Assembly: GCA_964351845.1 (NCBI GenBank)
Contig: CAYGQJ010000005.1
Location: 29,593-93,592, forward strand
Reading direction: 5' to 3'
DNA length: 64,000 bases
DNA from: Dokdonia sp964351845
GTDB lineage: Bacteria; Bacteroidota; Bacteroidia; Flavobacteriales; Flavobacteriaceae
Positions 1-8,645 of this stretch are shown here, in pieces. Numbering within the stretch: position 1 is the stretch's first letter; each line of letters begins with the position of its first letter. The notes beneath the pieces are model-generated. The model worked only from the letters and a program-made list of their open reading frames with translations, did not search any database and was not told where the DNA came from. The position numbers and the translations under genes are program-made.

Positions 1-17
1 TTTAATGCTTTTATCAT
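1..17 (-). CDS. atpB: start of probable ATP synthase F0 subunit A (partial)
   Basis: Only the first five codons fit in the window (M-I-K-A-L). The complement carries a purine-rich AGGAGAAGG stretch about 10 bases upstream of this ATG, a stronger ribosome-binding site than most genes here have. The identity rests on context: the two genes just upstream are an AtpZ/AtpI-type protein and a small membrane protein that usually precede atpB in Flavobacteriaceae. The protein sequence visible is too short to confirm the family, so this is inference. Confidence 0.4.
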
Positions 18-117
18 GAGATATACCTTCTCCTAAATTTGGCGCAAAGGTAAGGACATTCTCATAATTAACAAACAAATATTAACATCAATTGTTTATA
101 AAATTTTAATGATGTAT

Positions 118-522
118 TTATTCTGTTTTTTGATTTAATAATCTTGTAATAATAAAGACCTCAAATGCCAAGAAAATAAAGTATGGGATGAAAAAATTAA
201 GCACGTCAGGCTTCTTGGATTCTAGGCTTGAGAGAAACACTGGAAGAAGAAAAATAATAGCTAACACCATTTTTATGATAGTACCTATCATAAAATAATT
301 AAAAACTTCTGTGTTACCTTGCGTGTGTTTATAAACGATCCAAGTATATAATACAAAGACTATTATAGTGAGAAATACATAGATTTGCCACAAAGGGAGT
401 ATTGTTATTGTATCTACTCCTATATAGCTGTATAAATAGCTATGAAGAAGAAAAGTTGCTATAGAAACTAGTAAAAGCTGTACTGAAAAGACTTTTATTT
501 TTTTTATAAATTCAGGATTCAT
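118..522 (-). CDS. small four-helix membrane protein of the ATP synthase locus
   Basis: A 134-residue hydrophobic protein with about four membrane segments (roughly residues 13-33, 43-62, 75-97 and 108-128) and short charged loops. I do not recognise a specific family. It overlaps the AtpZ/AtpI-like gene by 11 bases and sits between it and the probable atpB, the position often held by a poorly conserved 'subunit I'-like protein in flavobacterial ATP synthase operons. A role in F0 assembly or ion supply is inferred from position only. Confidence 0.65.
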   Translation of the reverse strand: MNPEFIKKIKVFSVQLLLVSIATFLLHSYLYSYIGVDTITILPLWQIYVFLTIIVFVLYTWIVYKHTQGNTEVFNYFMIGTIIKMVLAIIFLLPVFLSSLESKKPDVLNFFIPYFIFLAFEVFIITRLLNQKTE

Positions 523-760
523 TCTCTTCCTTTTTTGAGTTCGTTATTATTCTTCTGATTACAAAAAAAATAGCCAGTAATACTGATATGAGTGATAAGG
601 TAATTGTGAATCCTTTGTATTCATTTGGATATTTCTCATCTAGTTTAGTCCCAAGAAATGTACCTAAACCTATGATAATAAACATTTGTATGGCAATACT
701 GGAGTATTGAGCATAAGCGTTAAGCGCTTTTTTCTCCTTGTTTTTTACCATCTTTTGCAA
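512..760 (-). CDS. AtpZ/AtpI family F0F1 ATP synthase accessory protein
   Basis: An 82-residue protein with two membrane helices (about residues 20-40 and 50-70) joined by a short loop containing K-L-D-E-K, the hairpin layout of AtpZ/AtpI proteins that assist c-ring assembly or magnesium supply. It lies directly upstream of a second small membrane protein and probable atpB. The start is uncertain: M1 and M4 are both possible, and either overlaps the 3' end of the bactofilin gene by 30-40 bases, suggesting translational coupling within one transcript. Confidence 0.8.
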   Translation of the reverse strand: MQKMVKNKEKKALNAYAQYSSIAIQMFIIIGLGTFLGTKLDEKYPNEYKGFTITLSLISVLLAIFFVIRRIITNSKKEENES

Positions 761-1127
761 TCGATTTTAAATTGCCTTTCATATCACAAGAGGCATTAAA
801 GGTCGCTCCTGGTTCTACAGCAAGTTTGCCTACGGTAACTTCTCCTTCTATACGTGCGCTAGACTTTATAGACAACAAGCTGCTTACTTCTATGGTGCCT
901 TCTACAAATCCTTCTATATCGGCATCTTTACAAATTAAAGAGCCTTTGACAACGCCTGTTTTCCCGATAACTACTTTGTTAGGCGTATTAATGTTCCCTT
1001 CTACTTCCCCATCGATCCTGAAACCTCCTTGAGAAGTGATATCTCCGACAATATTCGTGCCTTGACTTATTCTATTTTGCTGATTGCTAGGGTCGATACC
1101 TTTTCCTTTTTTATTATCTGAGAACAT
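720..1127 (-). CDS. bactofilin (polymer-forming cytoskeletal protein)
   Basis: A 135-residue bactofilin. After a disordered N-terminal 20 residues comes a beta-helical core of short repeats (about residues 22-115) with the family's alternating Gly/Val/Ile pattern, for example I-V-G-D-I, I-D-G-E-V-E-G-N-I and I-E-G-F-V-E-G-T-I, then a Lys-rich tail. Bactofilins polymerise without nucleotide and organise cell envelope processes. It lies 20 bases downstream of sprE and overlaps the AtpZ/AtpI-like gene, so sprE, bactofilin and the ATP synthase genes probably share a transcript. Confidence 0.92.
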   Translation of the reverse strand: MFSDNKKGKGIDPSNQQNRISQGTNIVGDITSQGGFRIDGEVEGNINTPNKVVIGKTGVVKGSLICKDADIEGFVEGTIEVSSLLSIKSSARIEGEVTVGKLAVEPGATFNASCDMKGNLKSIAKDGKKQGEKSA

Positions 1128-1147
1128 ATGTAGGGGGTTATAAAGGG

Positions 1148-3763
1148 TTATTTTGTGCTTTGCTGTATATAATCTTCGAGATTTTTATGAAGTTGTATGA
1201 GTTTATAATTGTCTGAGGCTATAATGGTGTTTTCTTTAGTAACAGGCTTCTCAATATCCTTATTTATAGCCAATAATTCTGTAAGTCCTTCGGCTTTAGA
1301 TTTACTGTCTAAATAGTGTACTACAATAAAAGATTGGCGGTCATTATACACATCAAAAGAAGTTGCATAATTGGTATAACCCAAGGTTTCTATAGCTGCA
1401 TCTAATTGTTCTTTTAAAGCAGTCGCGTCTTGTAAGTCTGAGTTATTAAAGACATATACCATTTTCCAATTCGTAGCTGTCGCCTCGTCTGCAAAGCTTC
1501 TAAATTTCATTTTAGGAATGGCCCTATTGAGTAATTGTTGTGCACTTTTCCCTTCATCACTTCGCGGATACGTAAGGGCCACGTATTTTAGGGCCTCGCT
1601 ATAGGCATCATATCCTTTATACCTCCCTAAAGTTGTTGCTTTGAGTAATTCAAATTTTGGTAAATAGGGATCTCCATAAAATTGTTCTATCCGTTCATCA
1701 AGACTCGTTAATAGAGGCCCAAAACGCTGATTCTGGAATTCTCTAAACAATCCGTTATAAATAGCTTCTGGTGAAGAAGCGTCCTGTTCTAGCGCTGTGT
1801 TTGGATTATTAAGGATCGCCGCATATCTGGAATCCGGATAGTTGGTCGTGATATCTTGTTTGTAGTTATTCGCTTTCGCGCCATGCGTTTCGCTTGGGAA
1901 CAAAGCGTCCATCTGCGTATAGATCTGATACAGGTTATATTTAGCTGGTAAAATTAATTGCTCTTCAGGCACAAATTCAAGAAGATTCTCTAGTCTACTA
2001 GAGGCTAATGGATATTCTTTAAACTTCTCCTTGTAAATAAGTCCTAACTGAAAATACGCGAAATCACGCTCTTTTTTGAGACTATCCAATGCTTTTTCTC
2101 CCTTAGGAATTCTTGCTAAATAATCATCTACAGAGAGGGAGGTACTTTCATCTCCTGAAGCATCTAGAGAAGGGAGTCCTCCAGCATTAATACTATTGTT
2201 TTGTATAGCAGAAACACGCCATCCATCTATAGCAGATCGTTTGCCCCATCGTTTTCTAAAAGCTTGCTTTCCATACGCTACTGCGGTTGTATTGTAAAAA
2301 TAAAACTCTCCTAATTCATTTCCGGAGCGCGCATTTCCTAATCGATTTCCTCCTGTGCCTCCGCCAGCAGACTTTGAATTCGTATTGCTCTTAAAAAACT
2401 CATTGTTTCGAATTTCCTCAACACGACTTATAGAATCTTGACGCTCTTGTTCTTTAATTTTTTCAATATATGCTGCAAAAAATGAGCGTTGCTCTTCTTC
2501 AGAAAGGGATGTTAATCGTAAAATACTATCATTACGTTGAGAGAGTTCTTCATACTTGATAACATCTGTCAAGTTTTCTCTCTTTTTCCGAATGGTTCTA
2601 AATTCTCTCGTACGATCATCAAGCTGACTCATCACACTATCGTAATAAGAACCTGCTGTTTGATAGTTTGCATTGTCAAAATTATACTCGGCAAATTCTA
2701 GGTAATCTCTAGAATTCAAATACTTGTCTGGAGAATCTTGTCTTAAAGACTTATTATAGTTAGCAAGTGCTGAATCTATCTGATTGGTTTTTTTGAAAAA
2801 CTCTGCTTTTGCATAATAGATTTTATCTAAGAAAGGTCGGTTCTCTCTGTTGTATTGTAAGTCTTCAAGAAGTTCTAATTGTGCTACCTGATCTCCTTTT
2901 TCATAATCAAAGTTACGCGCTTGCTCCACATAGGCATTGATCATATACTTACGAGGCACCTTTCTATTTAGGTCTATAACTTCTTGAAAAGCCATGTTTG
3001 CACTATCCTTGTGGCCTAAATTATTATAAAGTTGCCCTTTGATGTAGTTATACCGACCGCGCTCTTCATTTTTTTTAGTAAGCCTCGTGGCTTCTTTCAT
3101 GTAGATAAGTGCGGTGTCTTTGTGCGTTAAATTAAGATAGGCCTGTGCGAGCATGGCATACGCATCTGCTTTGTCTTGATCTTTTAGCTTATCCTCTATT
3201 TTGAAAATCTTGAGTAGATTTTCGATCGCAACTTCATTATTATCAAGGCGTATATTCGCTTTTTGTTTCCAAATTTTAGCCTGAGCGATGTTATTACTTT
3301 TTGGATAGTAGGCTAATACATAATTAAAAGCTTCTAGTGCAGGCACAAACCGCTGGTCAAAATAACGCGCCTTCCCTAATAACATAAAAGCCTCATCTAC
3401 CTGAGGGTTAAACTCTTCTCCATCTATTTTCATGGAGTGTTTCTGTATCGCTTTGATGGCTTTCTCTTCTGCCTTTAAAAAGTTAGAATCTCCCTCATCA
3501 TCTTTAAGACGAATAGACAGTTCCTCTTTAAAAGCAATACGCTCTACGGGAAGGATATCCCAATAATTATCATTAAAAGTAGAGATCAAGGATGTTTGTC
3601 CTTCGTCTAAGGCAATTTCTCCGTTGTACAACGTATTATATTCTGTAGTAACCGCATGAAAATTACGGCTTACAAACGAATTTTTTTTACGAGAACAGCT
3701 TGTTAAGAACAAAACTGAAAAGAAAAAGCAACAACTATATTTTATAAGTAGTTTCAAACTCAC
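1148..3763 (-). CDS. sprE: SprE/PorW-type gliding and type IX secretion lipoprotein
   Basis: An 871-residue lipoprotein with a signal peptide ending in the lipobox L-T-S-C (Cys23) followed by many tetratricopeptide-like helical repeats over about residues 120-460 and a C-terminal domain. Length, the N-terminal region after the lipobox, and the neighbouring bactofilin and ATP synthase genes match flavobacterial SprE (PorW), an outer-membrane-associated component needed for gliding and type IX secretion. The in-frame start is GTG at 3763 or TTG at 3757. The nearby ATG at 3765 is out of frame and stops at once, so the start codon is non-ATG. Confidence 0.85.
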   Translation of the reverse strand: MSLKLLIKYSCCFFFSVLFLTSCSRKKNSFVSRNFHAVTTEYNTLYNGEIALDEGQTSLISTFNDNYWDILPVERIAFKEELSIRLKDDEGDSNFLKAEEKAIKAIQKHSMKIDGEEFNPQVDEAFMLLGKARYFDQRFVPALEAFNYVLAYYPKSNNIAQAKIWKQKANIRLDNNEVAIENLLKIFKIEDKLKDQDKADAYAMLAQAYLNLTHKDTALIYMKEATRLTKKNEERGRYNYIKGQLYNNLGHKDSANMAFQEVIDLNRKVPRKYMINAYVEQARNFDYEKGDQVAQLELLEDLQYNRENRPFLDKIYYAKAEFFKKTNQIDSALANYNKSLRQDSPDKYLNSRDYLEFAEYNFDNANYQTAGSYYDSVMSQLDDRTREFRTIRKKRENLTDVIKYEELSQRNDSILRLTSLSEEEQRSFFAAYIEKIKEQERQDSISRVEEIRNNEFFKSNTNSKSAGGGTGGNRLGNARSGNELGEFYFYNTTAVAYGKQAFRKRWGKRSAIDGWRVSAIQNNSINAGGLPSLDASGDESTSLSVDDYLARIPKGEKALDSLKKERDFAYFQLGLIYKEKFKEYPLASSRLENLLEFVPEEQLILPAKYNLYQIYTQMDALFPSETHGAKANNYKQDITTNYPDSRYAAILNNPNTALEQDASSPEAIYNGLFREFQNQRFGPLLTSLDERIEQFYGDPYLPKFELLKATTLGRYKGYDAYSEALKYVALTYPRSDEGKSAQQLLNRAIPKMKFRSFADEATATNWKMVYVFNNSDLQDATALKEQLDAAIETLGYTNYATSFDVYNDRQSFIVVHYLDSKSKAEGLTELLAINKDIEKPVTKENTIIASDNYKLIQLHKNLEDYIQQSTK

Positions 3764-3903
3764 ATTGTTTTTTGATAAAAACAGAAAATGACCATTTTTA
3801 GTATGGAAGCCCGTAAAAATACACTTCTTTTTGAAAAAATCGAGGTTTTACCGCTTTAAAATTGGTGTAACAGACCTTATGCCCTGCTTTCTGTAACAAC
3901 AAC

Positions 3904-3948
3904 AAACGCTATTTTCTTATGTATTTCTACCTTAAGAAAATAGCGTTT
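3904..3948. terminator. 16-bp perfect hairpin between sprE and the ABC operon
   Basis: Arms AAACGCTATTTTCTTA (3904-3919) and its exact complement (3933-3948) enclose a 13-base loop. It lies 34 bases past the stop of the leftward ABC ATPase gene and is a plausible transcription terminator for that operon, although the following T-tract is weak. Confidence 0.6.
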
Positions 3949-3981
3949 AAGTGTTTTTGAGATAGTACTTATCAAAAGAGA

Positions 3982-4689
3982 TTAAGCCACTTCTTCTCCC
4001 GAAAAGTAATTTTCAAGCTCTTTCAGGGTTTCGGGTGAGGTTATAATATCTTTGACTTGTTCTCCTTTTTCCAAAACTACAATACGCTCACAAACCTCTG
4101 TGACATGCTGTAAGTCATGGCTAGACACGAGAACAGTGACATCTCTATCTGCCGCTAATTTTTTGATAATTCCTTTTAATCGTATTTGAGTGGTAGGGTC
4201 CAAGTTGGCAAAAGGCTCATCTAAGATAATGACTTCAGGATTTCCTATCAAGGTCGCTACAATCCCTACCTTTTTTTGATTTCCTTTTGATAAATCACGT
4301 AAATATTTGCGCTTCCCAATAATCTCACCATTGAAGAAATCTTCAAATCCAGCAAGAAGTGTATCTACATCCGCTTTATTTTCTCCGCGTAAATCGCCAA
4401 TAAAGTAAAAATATTCTTCAGGAGTGAGGTAACCTATTAAGAAACTCTCATCAATAAAAGAAGCCGTATGTGTTTTCCACGCTTCACTTTTATGCACTTC
4501 ATATCCACCGTTCTTAATATATCCTGTCGTGGGTTGAATCAAATCCAATAAACTACTAAACAAGGTCGTTTTTCCAGCACCATTATTTCCTACAAGTCCA
4601 AAAGCCTGTCCTTTAGGAATGCTTATACGATCTAATTGTAAAACAGATACGCCGTTGTAGTTTTTTGATAAGTTGTGTATCTCAATCAT
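3982..4689 (-). CDS. ABC transporter ATP-binding protein
   Basis: A 235-residue ATPase with Walker A G-N-N-G-A-G-K-T (34-41), signature L-S-K-G-N-Q (133-138), Walker B V-I-I-L-D-E-P (153-159) and switch His191. It follows the DUF5687 membrane protein by 4 bases and is the likely energising subunit of that exporter. Substrate unknown. The signature has Lys-Gly-Asn where many have Gly-Gln, as is common in the Nod/CcmA-like export subfamily. Confidence 0.93.
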   Translation of the reverse strand: MIEIHNLSKNYNGVSVLQLDRISIPKGQAFGLVGNNGAGKTTLFSSLLDLIQPTTGYIKNGGYEVHKSEAWKTHTASFIDESFLIGYLTPEEYFYFIGDLRGENKADVDTLLAGFEDFFNGEIIGKRKYLRDLSKGNQKKVGIVATLIGNPEVIILDEPFANLDPTTQIRLKGIIKKLAADRDVTVLVSSHDLQHVTEVCERIVVLEKGEQVKDIITSPETLKELENYFSGEEVA

Positions 4690-4693
4690 AGTC

Positions 4694-6163
4694 TTAGTTT
4701 TTTTGTTTGTAGGCTTCTAATGTTTTATACTTTTCTTTCTTGTAGATCTTAATGATCCTATCAAATACTTTATCTCTGAAGGCAAATCCCGCGAGACCCG
4801 CAATAGCAACGAGTGCAAATCCGGACACAGGCCCTAATGTAAAATGTCCGATGGCATAAAGCGCCATGGGTCCTAGCATTTTAGGAAAACTCACTAAAAT
4901 TGTTTTAAGATTAAAGGAACTCTTATCGCCAAAGGCTTTCTTACCGCTCTGCAAATCTATAGGTGTTTTAATGTAGGCACCTCCCAATAACACTAAATGT
5001 GCATTGATTCCCATATTAAAGATCGCTCCTACCACAATAGCCGCGAGCACTTCCCATCCAAAATATAGATACGGAATACAAAGTACTGCTGACACTGCCG
5101 TTCCGATAACCACAAGTAGCCATTTAGACTTCAAATAGTCTTTGTACGCAATGTTTTGTGTCATCATAAGTGGGTAATATGAACTGTCCCAACTAGGCAC
5201 AAACTGTCCAAAACTAAACAAGAAACCACCAGAAACAAATACAGCAGCAAACATCCTCCAGAAAGGTCCCTCATACGCTTCTACCATTCCTGTAAAAAAC
5301 AGTAAGCCATAAAAAAGAAACATCACACTCATAAACACCGTGGTCTTAGAGCGTTTATTTCTTAAAATAAGTCGAATGTCATTTTTAAGGAATGTAGACT
5401 GTTTTCCAAAACGATCTACCCAAACTAAATCTCCACCTGAAGCTTGACTTACTTTTTTAGCTAAGCCAGCATCAAGATATAATCTTGCTAGAAAATACTT
5501 AAATGCAATAGTCGCTACAACAACTAAAAGTAAGATTGGGAAAACAACAAACCATATATTTTCATATAACCCCTGAAAGAAAGGCTGTGTAAACGATGTA
5601 ATATCAAAGTATCCATAATATTGTGTAAACCCAAAGATGGCAAATATCGCCCCTACACTAAGCACAAGCCATAACTTATCATTCAAGAAAATATTGATGA
5701 AGTTATTTGCATAAATGAATGCAGCCATCCCCAGGTGCCAAGCTAAAATACCCAACGGATTAAAATCGTGTGCAATTAAAACAATAGAAAAAGGAATAAA
5801 GAAAAACGCATGCATCCAATTCCAAAAAGACAGCACTGTTTTACCTAATGCAAATTTTACAATCTTCGTTTTTTTAAAGGGTAGTAGCAACAATGGCTTA
5901 ATATTAACGACAGGCATTTTCTGTCCCATATACCGTATAATAAGATCTCCTACCACATAGTAAATCATAAACGTATTTACGGTAGAGAAGGGTTCATACT
6001 CCATATCTTCAAGTATAAAGTAGACACCAACACCCGCCCCAGCCAGATATATAATCATCATAAGTACCCCAAAAATCATTAAGATTTTGAGAGCCAAATT
6101 CGTTTGAAAAGACGCTTTTCTGAAAAAGGCTTTCCACTCTAAATTTAGAAATTGTTTAATCAT
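4694..6163 (-). CDS. DUF5687 family ABC-type membrane protein
   Basis: A 489-residue polytopic membrane protein with about ten to twelve helices. The opening resembles the DUF5687 family, which in Bacteroidota is encoded beside a single ABC ATPase, as here. It is therefore the probable permease of an uncharacterised exporter. The ATG at 6163 is the natural start. The gene is divergent from a PaaE-like reductase whose promoter lies in the 95 bases between the two translation starts. Confidence 0.85.
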   Translation of the reverse strand: MIKQFLNLEWKAFFRKASFQTNLALKILMIFGVLMMIIYLAGAGVGVYFILEDMEYEPFSTVNTFMIYYVVGDLIIRYMGQKMPVVNIKPLLLLPFKKTKIVKFALGKTVLSFWNWMHAFFFIPFSIVLIAHDFNPLGILAWHLGMAAFIYANNFINIFLNDKLWLVLSVGAIFAIFGFTQYYGYFDITSFTQPFFQGLYENIWFVVFPILLLVVVATIAFKYFLARLYLDAGLAKKVSQASGGDLVWVDRFGKQSTFLKNDIRLILRNKRSKTTVFMSVMFLFYGLLFFTGMVEAYEGPFWRMFAAVFVSGGFLFSFGQFVPSWDSSYYPLMMTQNIAYKDYLKSKWLLVVIGTAVSAVLCIPYLYFGWEVLAAIVVGAIFNMGINAHLVLLGGAYIKTPIDLQSGKKAFGDKSSFNLKTILVSFPKMLGPMALYAIGHFTLGPVSGFALVAIAGLAGFAFRDKVFDRIIKIYKKEKYKTLEAYKQKN

Positions 6164-6234
6164 TGCTCTTGATTGTTTACGGGGTGTTAGTGTTTAAAAA
6201 ATGTGAAATGTTACAACGTCATCGTAAACCTTTG

Positions 6235-6242
6235 TATTTTTG
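6235..6242 (+). promoter_or_regulatory. -7 promoter element TATTTTTG of the reductase gene
   Basis: Matches the Bacteroidota -7 consensus TAnnTTTG and lies 17 bases before the ATG at 6259. It shows that translation starts there, not at upstream in-frame codons near 6163. No convincing -33 TTG is visible. Confidence 0.6.
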
Positions 6243-6258
6243 CGCTCAAAAATATACG

Positions 6259-7314
6259 ATGCCAAATTTCTATACACTTACGATACAATCTATTATTAGG
6301 GAAACATCGCAAGCCATATCTGTTGGTTTTTCAATTCCTGCAGACCTTCAAGATACGTTTCGCTACCAAGCGGGACAATATATCACCTTAAAAACAACTA
6401 TTAATGGTCAAGAAGTGCGTCGTGCGTACTCCATTTGCAGCGCTCCTCAAAGCGGAGAATTACGTGTTGCCATTAAGGAAGTAGAGAACGGTACTTTTTC
6501 AACCTACGCCAATAAGCAATTAAAGGAAGGCGATGTTCTTGAGGTAGCGCCACCAGAAGGAAGGTTTCTGTTAGATCCCGCTTTCGCGAAAGCAAAAAAA
6601 ACCTATCTCGCCTTTGCCGCAGGATCTGGAATTACGCCCATTATGAGCATGATCAAAACCACGCTCGAAGGATCTACAGAAAGTAGCTTTGTTCTTGTAT
6701 ACGGAAACAAACGCCCAGAAGACGCTATTTTCAGAGACGAATTAATCGCCCTAAGAGATCAATATAAAGATCGTTTTTCGATCGAATTTATATACAGTCA
6801 GTCGCGAGAAGACGGTGCACATTTTGGACGTATTATGAAATCTACGGTCAACTTTGTGGTTAAAAATAAATATGCTTCACACGACTTTGATGCCTACTAT
6901 CTTTGCGGTCCTGAAGCCATGATTAAAGAAGTCACCAATGTATTGACCACAAACGGTACCGATGCATCAAACATCCATTTTGAGCTTTTTACCGCCTCCA
7001 CAGACGAGGTCGTGATAGAAGAAGCCCTTGATGGACAATCACACATTAAAGTCGTGGTAGATGACGAAGAATTTGAGTTTACCATGTCTCAAGACACCCT
7101 TATTCTAGATGCTACACTCGATGAAGATATCGATGCCCCTCACTCCTGTCAAGGTGGTGTGTGTAGTAGCTGTATCGCTCGTGTGGTGGAAGGAACAGCC
7201 GTCATGGAGAAAAATCAAATCCTAACCGATAGTGAAGTTGCTGAAGGACTCATCTTAACGTGTCAAGCACACCCTACCTCAGCAAAGTTAGTGGTAGATT
7301 ATGATGATGTTTAA
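6259..7314 (+). CDS. PaaE-like ferredoxin-NAD(P)H oxidoreductase with C-terminal 2Fe-2S domain
   Basis: A 351-residue flavoprotein reductase with three modules. An FAD-binding barrel has R-A-Y-S (55-58). An NAD(P)-binding domain has G-S-G-I-T-P (122-127) and C-G-P-E-A-M (216-221). A plant-type ferredoxin domain has cluster ligands Cys297, Cys302, Cys305 and Cys335. This is the arrangement of PaaE and related oxygenase reductases, which pass electrons from NAD(P)H to an oxygenase or desaturase. No oxygenase subunit is adjacent; the AlkB-like enzyme at 53120 is a conceivable but unproven partner. The dispersed palindrome encodes A-F-A-K-A at residues 108-112, between the two flavin modules. Confidence 0.9.
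   Translation: MPNFYTLTIQSIIRETSQAISVGFSIPADLQDTFRYQAGQYITLKTTINGQEVRRAYSICSAPQSGELRVAIKEVENGTFSTYANKQLKEGDVLEVAPPEGRFLLDPAFAKAKKTYLAFAAGSGITPIMSMIKTTLEGSTESSFVLVYGNKRPEDAIFRDELIALRDQYKDRFSIEFIYSQSREDGAHFGRIMKSTVNFVVKNKYASHDFDAYYLCGPEAMIKEVTNVLTTNGTDASNIHFELFTASTDEVVIEEALDGQSHIKVVVDDEEFEFTMSQDTLILDATLDEDIDAPHSCQGGVCSSCIARVVEGTAVMEKNQILTDSEVAEGLILTCQAHPTSAKLVVDYDDV
6579..6594. repeat. dispersed palindrome copy (one end base changed)
   Basis: GCTTTCGCGAAAGC core at 6580-6593 in the PaaE-like reductase, AFAKA frame. Confidence 0.95.
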
Positions 7315-7490
7315 AATAGTCGGTAGCTTTTAGTCGGTAGTCGTTAGAACGTGAGCATAGCTCACTCTTAGAAAAACCCTTATTACTGAAACGAGTTCAG
7401 CACAGGTATTAAGAGGCTGTCTAAAAAGTAATATGATTGAATAAATTGTCATCCTGAGTCTGTCGAAGTAAGGGTTAGGGAGGTATACAA
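7315..7490. repeat. intergenic debris of dispersed repeats
   Basis: No gene is seen. The stretch holds a short direct repeat (TAGTCGGTAG twice near 7318-7345), a small hairpin GTGAGC-ATA-GCTCAC near 7352, and the phrase GTCATCCTGAGTCTGTCGAAG (about 7448-7468), a motif scattered through many flavobacterial intergenic regions by recollection. These look like decayed repeat copies rather than a coding region. Confidence 0.5.
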
Positions 7491-7531
7491 ATAGAGTAAC
7501 ACTCTAATTTAGAGTGTTACTCTATTTTTTT
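7491..7531 (+). terminator. strong rho-independent terminator
   Basis: A perfect 16-bp stem ATAGAGTAACACTCTA / TAGAGTGTTACTCTAT with a 3-base loop, followed by a run of seven T. It could end transcription of the reductase gene. Confidence 0.8.
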
Positions 7532-7680
7532 AGTCTTGATTCTTGGCTCTTGGAGCGAAGCGATCCTGATTCTTTTTTAGGATCTATATTCTAAAAGTGA
7601 GCTATGCTCAAGGTCTATACTCTAGAAGCAAAGCGGGCTTTTTAATTTACCATTTCTTTTAGATTTTTAAAAAGAGGAAT
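7532..7680. repeat. second part of the repeat-rich intergenic region
   Basis: Contains AGTCTTGATTCTTG (7532-7545), present in the opposite orientation at 9668-9681, then GGAGCGAAGCG and an inverted copy of the GTGAGC hairpin near 7597. Both loci carry GAGCG-rich sequence beyond the match, so these are related fragments of one interspersed element. No coding potential seen. Confidence 0.5.
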
Positions 7681-7695
7681 TTGTATTTTTCAACC

Positions 7696-7989
7696 ATGTG
7701 GAAGTATTACAAAGACGTCACCTTTTATAGCCTTGCTATTTGCTGTTTTATCGCAATAGCTTCTTCATCAACCTATACAAGTATTACGGGTGGGTTGATA
7801 AATACATTTCTAATTTTTGGGGTTTTTGGAACTTGGCTAGGCATTCTTGCTTATCATTACTTTCAGAAGCAACAATACTATTTATATCACAATCTTGGCT
7901 TTACAAAAAAAGAGCTTATGGTAAAAACATGGTTAGTAAACCTATGTATTACAGCTGTTCTATTACTTTTTACTTCGATTTGGATATGA
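7696..7989 (+). CDS. small membrane protein paired with an ABC ATPase
   Basis: A 97-residue protein with about three hydrophobic segments (roughly residues 8-28, 32-52 and 75-95). Its stop overlaps the start of the following ATPase gene in an ATGA junction, so the two are translationally coupled and probably form one complex. I recognise no family. The ATG at 7696 is preferred over the TTG at 7681, which overlaps a promoter-like TATTTTTC at 7684. It is much smaller than a normal ABC permease, so the module may be incomplete or use another membrane subunit. Confidence 0.7.
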   Translation: MWKYYKDVTFYSLAICCFIAIASSSTYTSITGGLINTFLIFGVFGTWLGILAYHYFQKQQYYLYHNLGFTKKELMVKTWLVNLCITAVLLLFTSIWI

Positions 7990-8645
7990 AAAACACCCTC
8001 GAAATATATGAAGTTCGCAAATCATTTGGGAGTAAAAAAGTATTAGAAACTGTCTCTTTCACTATAGAAAAGGGTGAAATTATGGGGGTATTTGGCAGTA
8101 ACGGAAGTGGAAAATCTACACTTCTTAAAATTCTTTTTGGCACCCTCAAAGCTACCTTTTTAGACCTTCGTATCAATGGACTCCCTGTATCTCAAAAAGA
8201 GATCATCCCAAAACAACACATAGGATATCTTCCTCAAGAAAGTTTCCTTCCCAAGCACCTATTAGTTCGAGATATTATTCCTATGTTTTATCATGGAGAT
8301 ACCCAAGACCTCATTTTTAGAGCCCCCTTTGTAGAAAAAGTAGCCACTAGAAAAGCAGGAATGCTCTCTATGGGAGAACGCAGGTATTTAGAACTGTTGC
8401 TTGTTGCACACCTGCCACACCCTTTCTTATTACTCGATGAGCCTTTCTCTATGATTGAACCTTTGTATAAAGAGGTGATCAAGGAATTTTTAATTTCGCT
8501 TAAACCGAAAAAAGGAATCCTCCTCACCGACCATTATTACAGGGACGTACTGGATATTTCTGATCGAAATCTAGTCTTAGTCGATGGAACTGCTCAAATC
8601 GCTGAAAATGCAGCCGATTTGAAACGATTGGGGTATATTAAATAA
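7986..8645 (+). CDS. ABC transporter ATP-binding protein
   Basis: A 219-residue ATPase starting at the ATG of the ATGA overlap with the preceding gene. Walker A is G-S-N-G-S-G-K-S (37-44), followed by signature L-S-M-G-E, Walker B L-L-L-D-E-P and a switch His in L-T-D-H-Y-Y. Its last 8 bases overlap the convergent nitronate monooxygenase gene. Substrate and direction of transport are unknown. The residue after the D-loop region is S-M-I-E-P rather than the usual G-L-D-P, a mild deviation. Confidence 0.88.
   Translation: MKNTLEIYEVRKSFGSKKVLETVSFTIEKGEIMGVFGSNGSGKSTLLKILFGTLKATFLDLRINGLPVSQKEIIPKQHIGYLPQESFLPKHLLVRDIIPMFYHGDTQDLIFRAPFVEKVATRKAGMLSMGERRYLELLLVAHLPHPFLLLDEPFSMIEPLYKEVIKEFLISLKPKKGILLTDHYYRDVLDISDRNLVLVDGTAQIAENAADLKRLGYIK

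Noticed and set aside
1873..1882. CGCTTTCGCG in sprE, and TTCGCGAA at 51439, as further palindrome copies
   Set aside because: Only half of the 16-mer is present; counted as chance or ancient decay.
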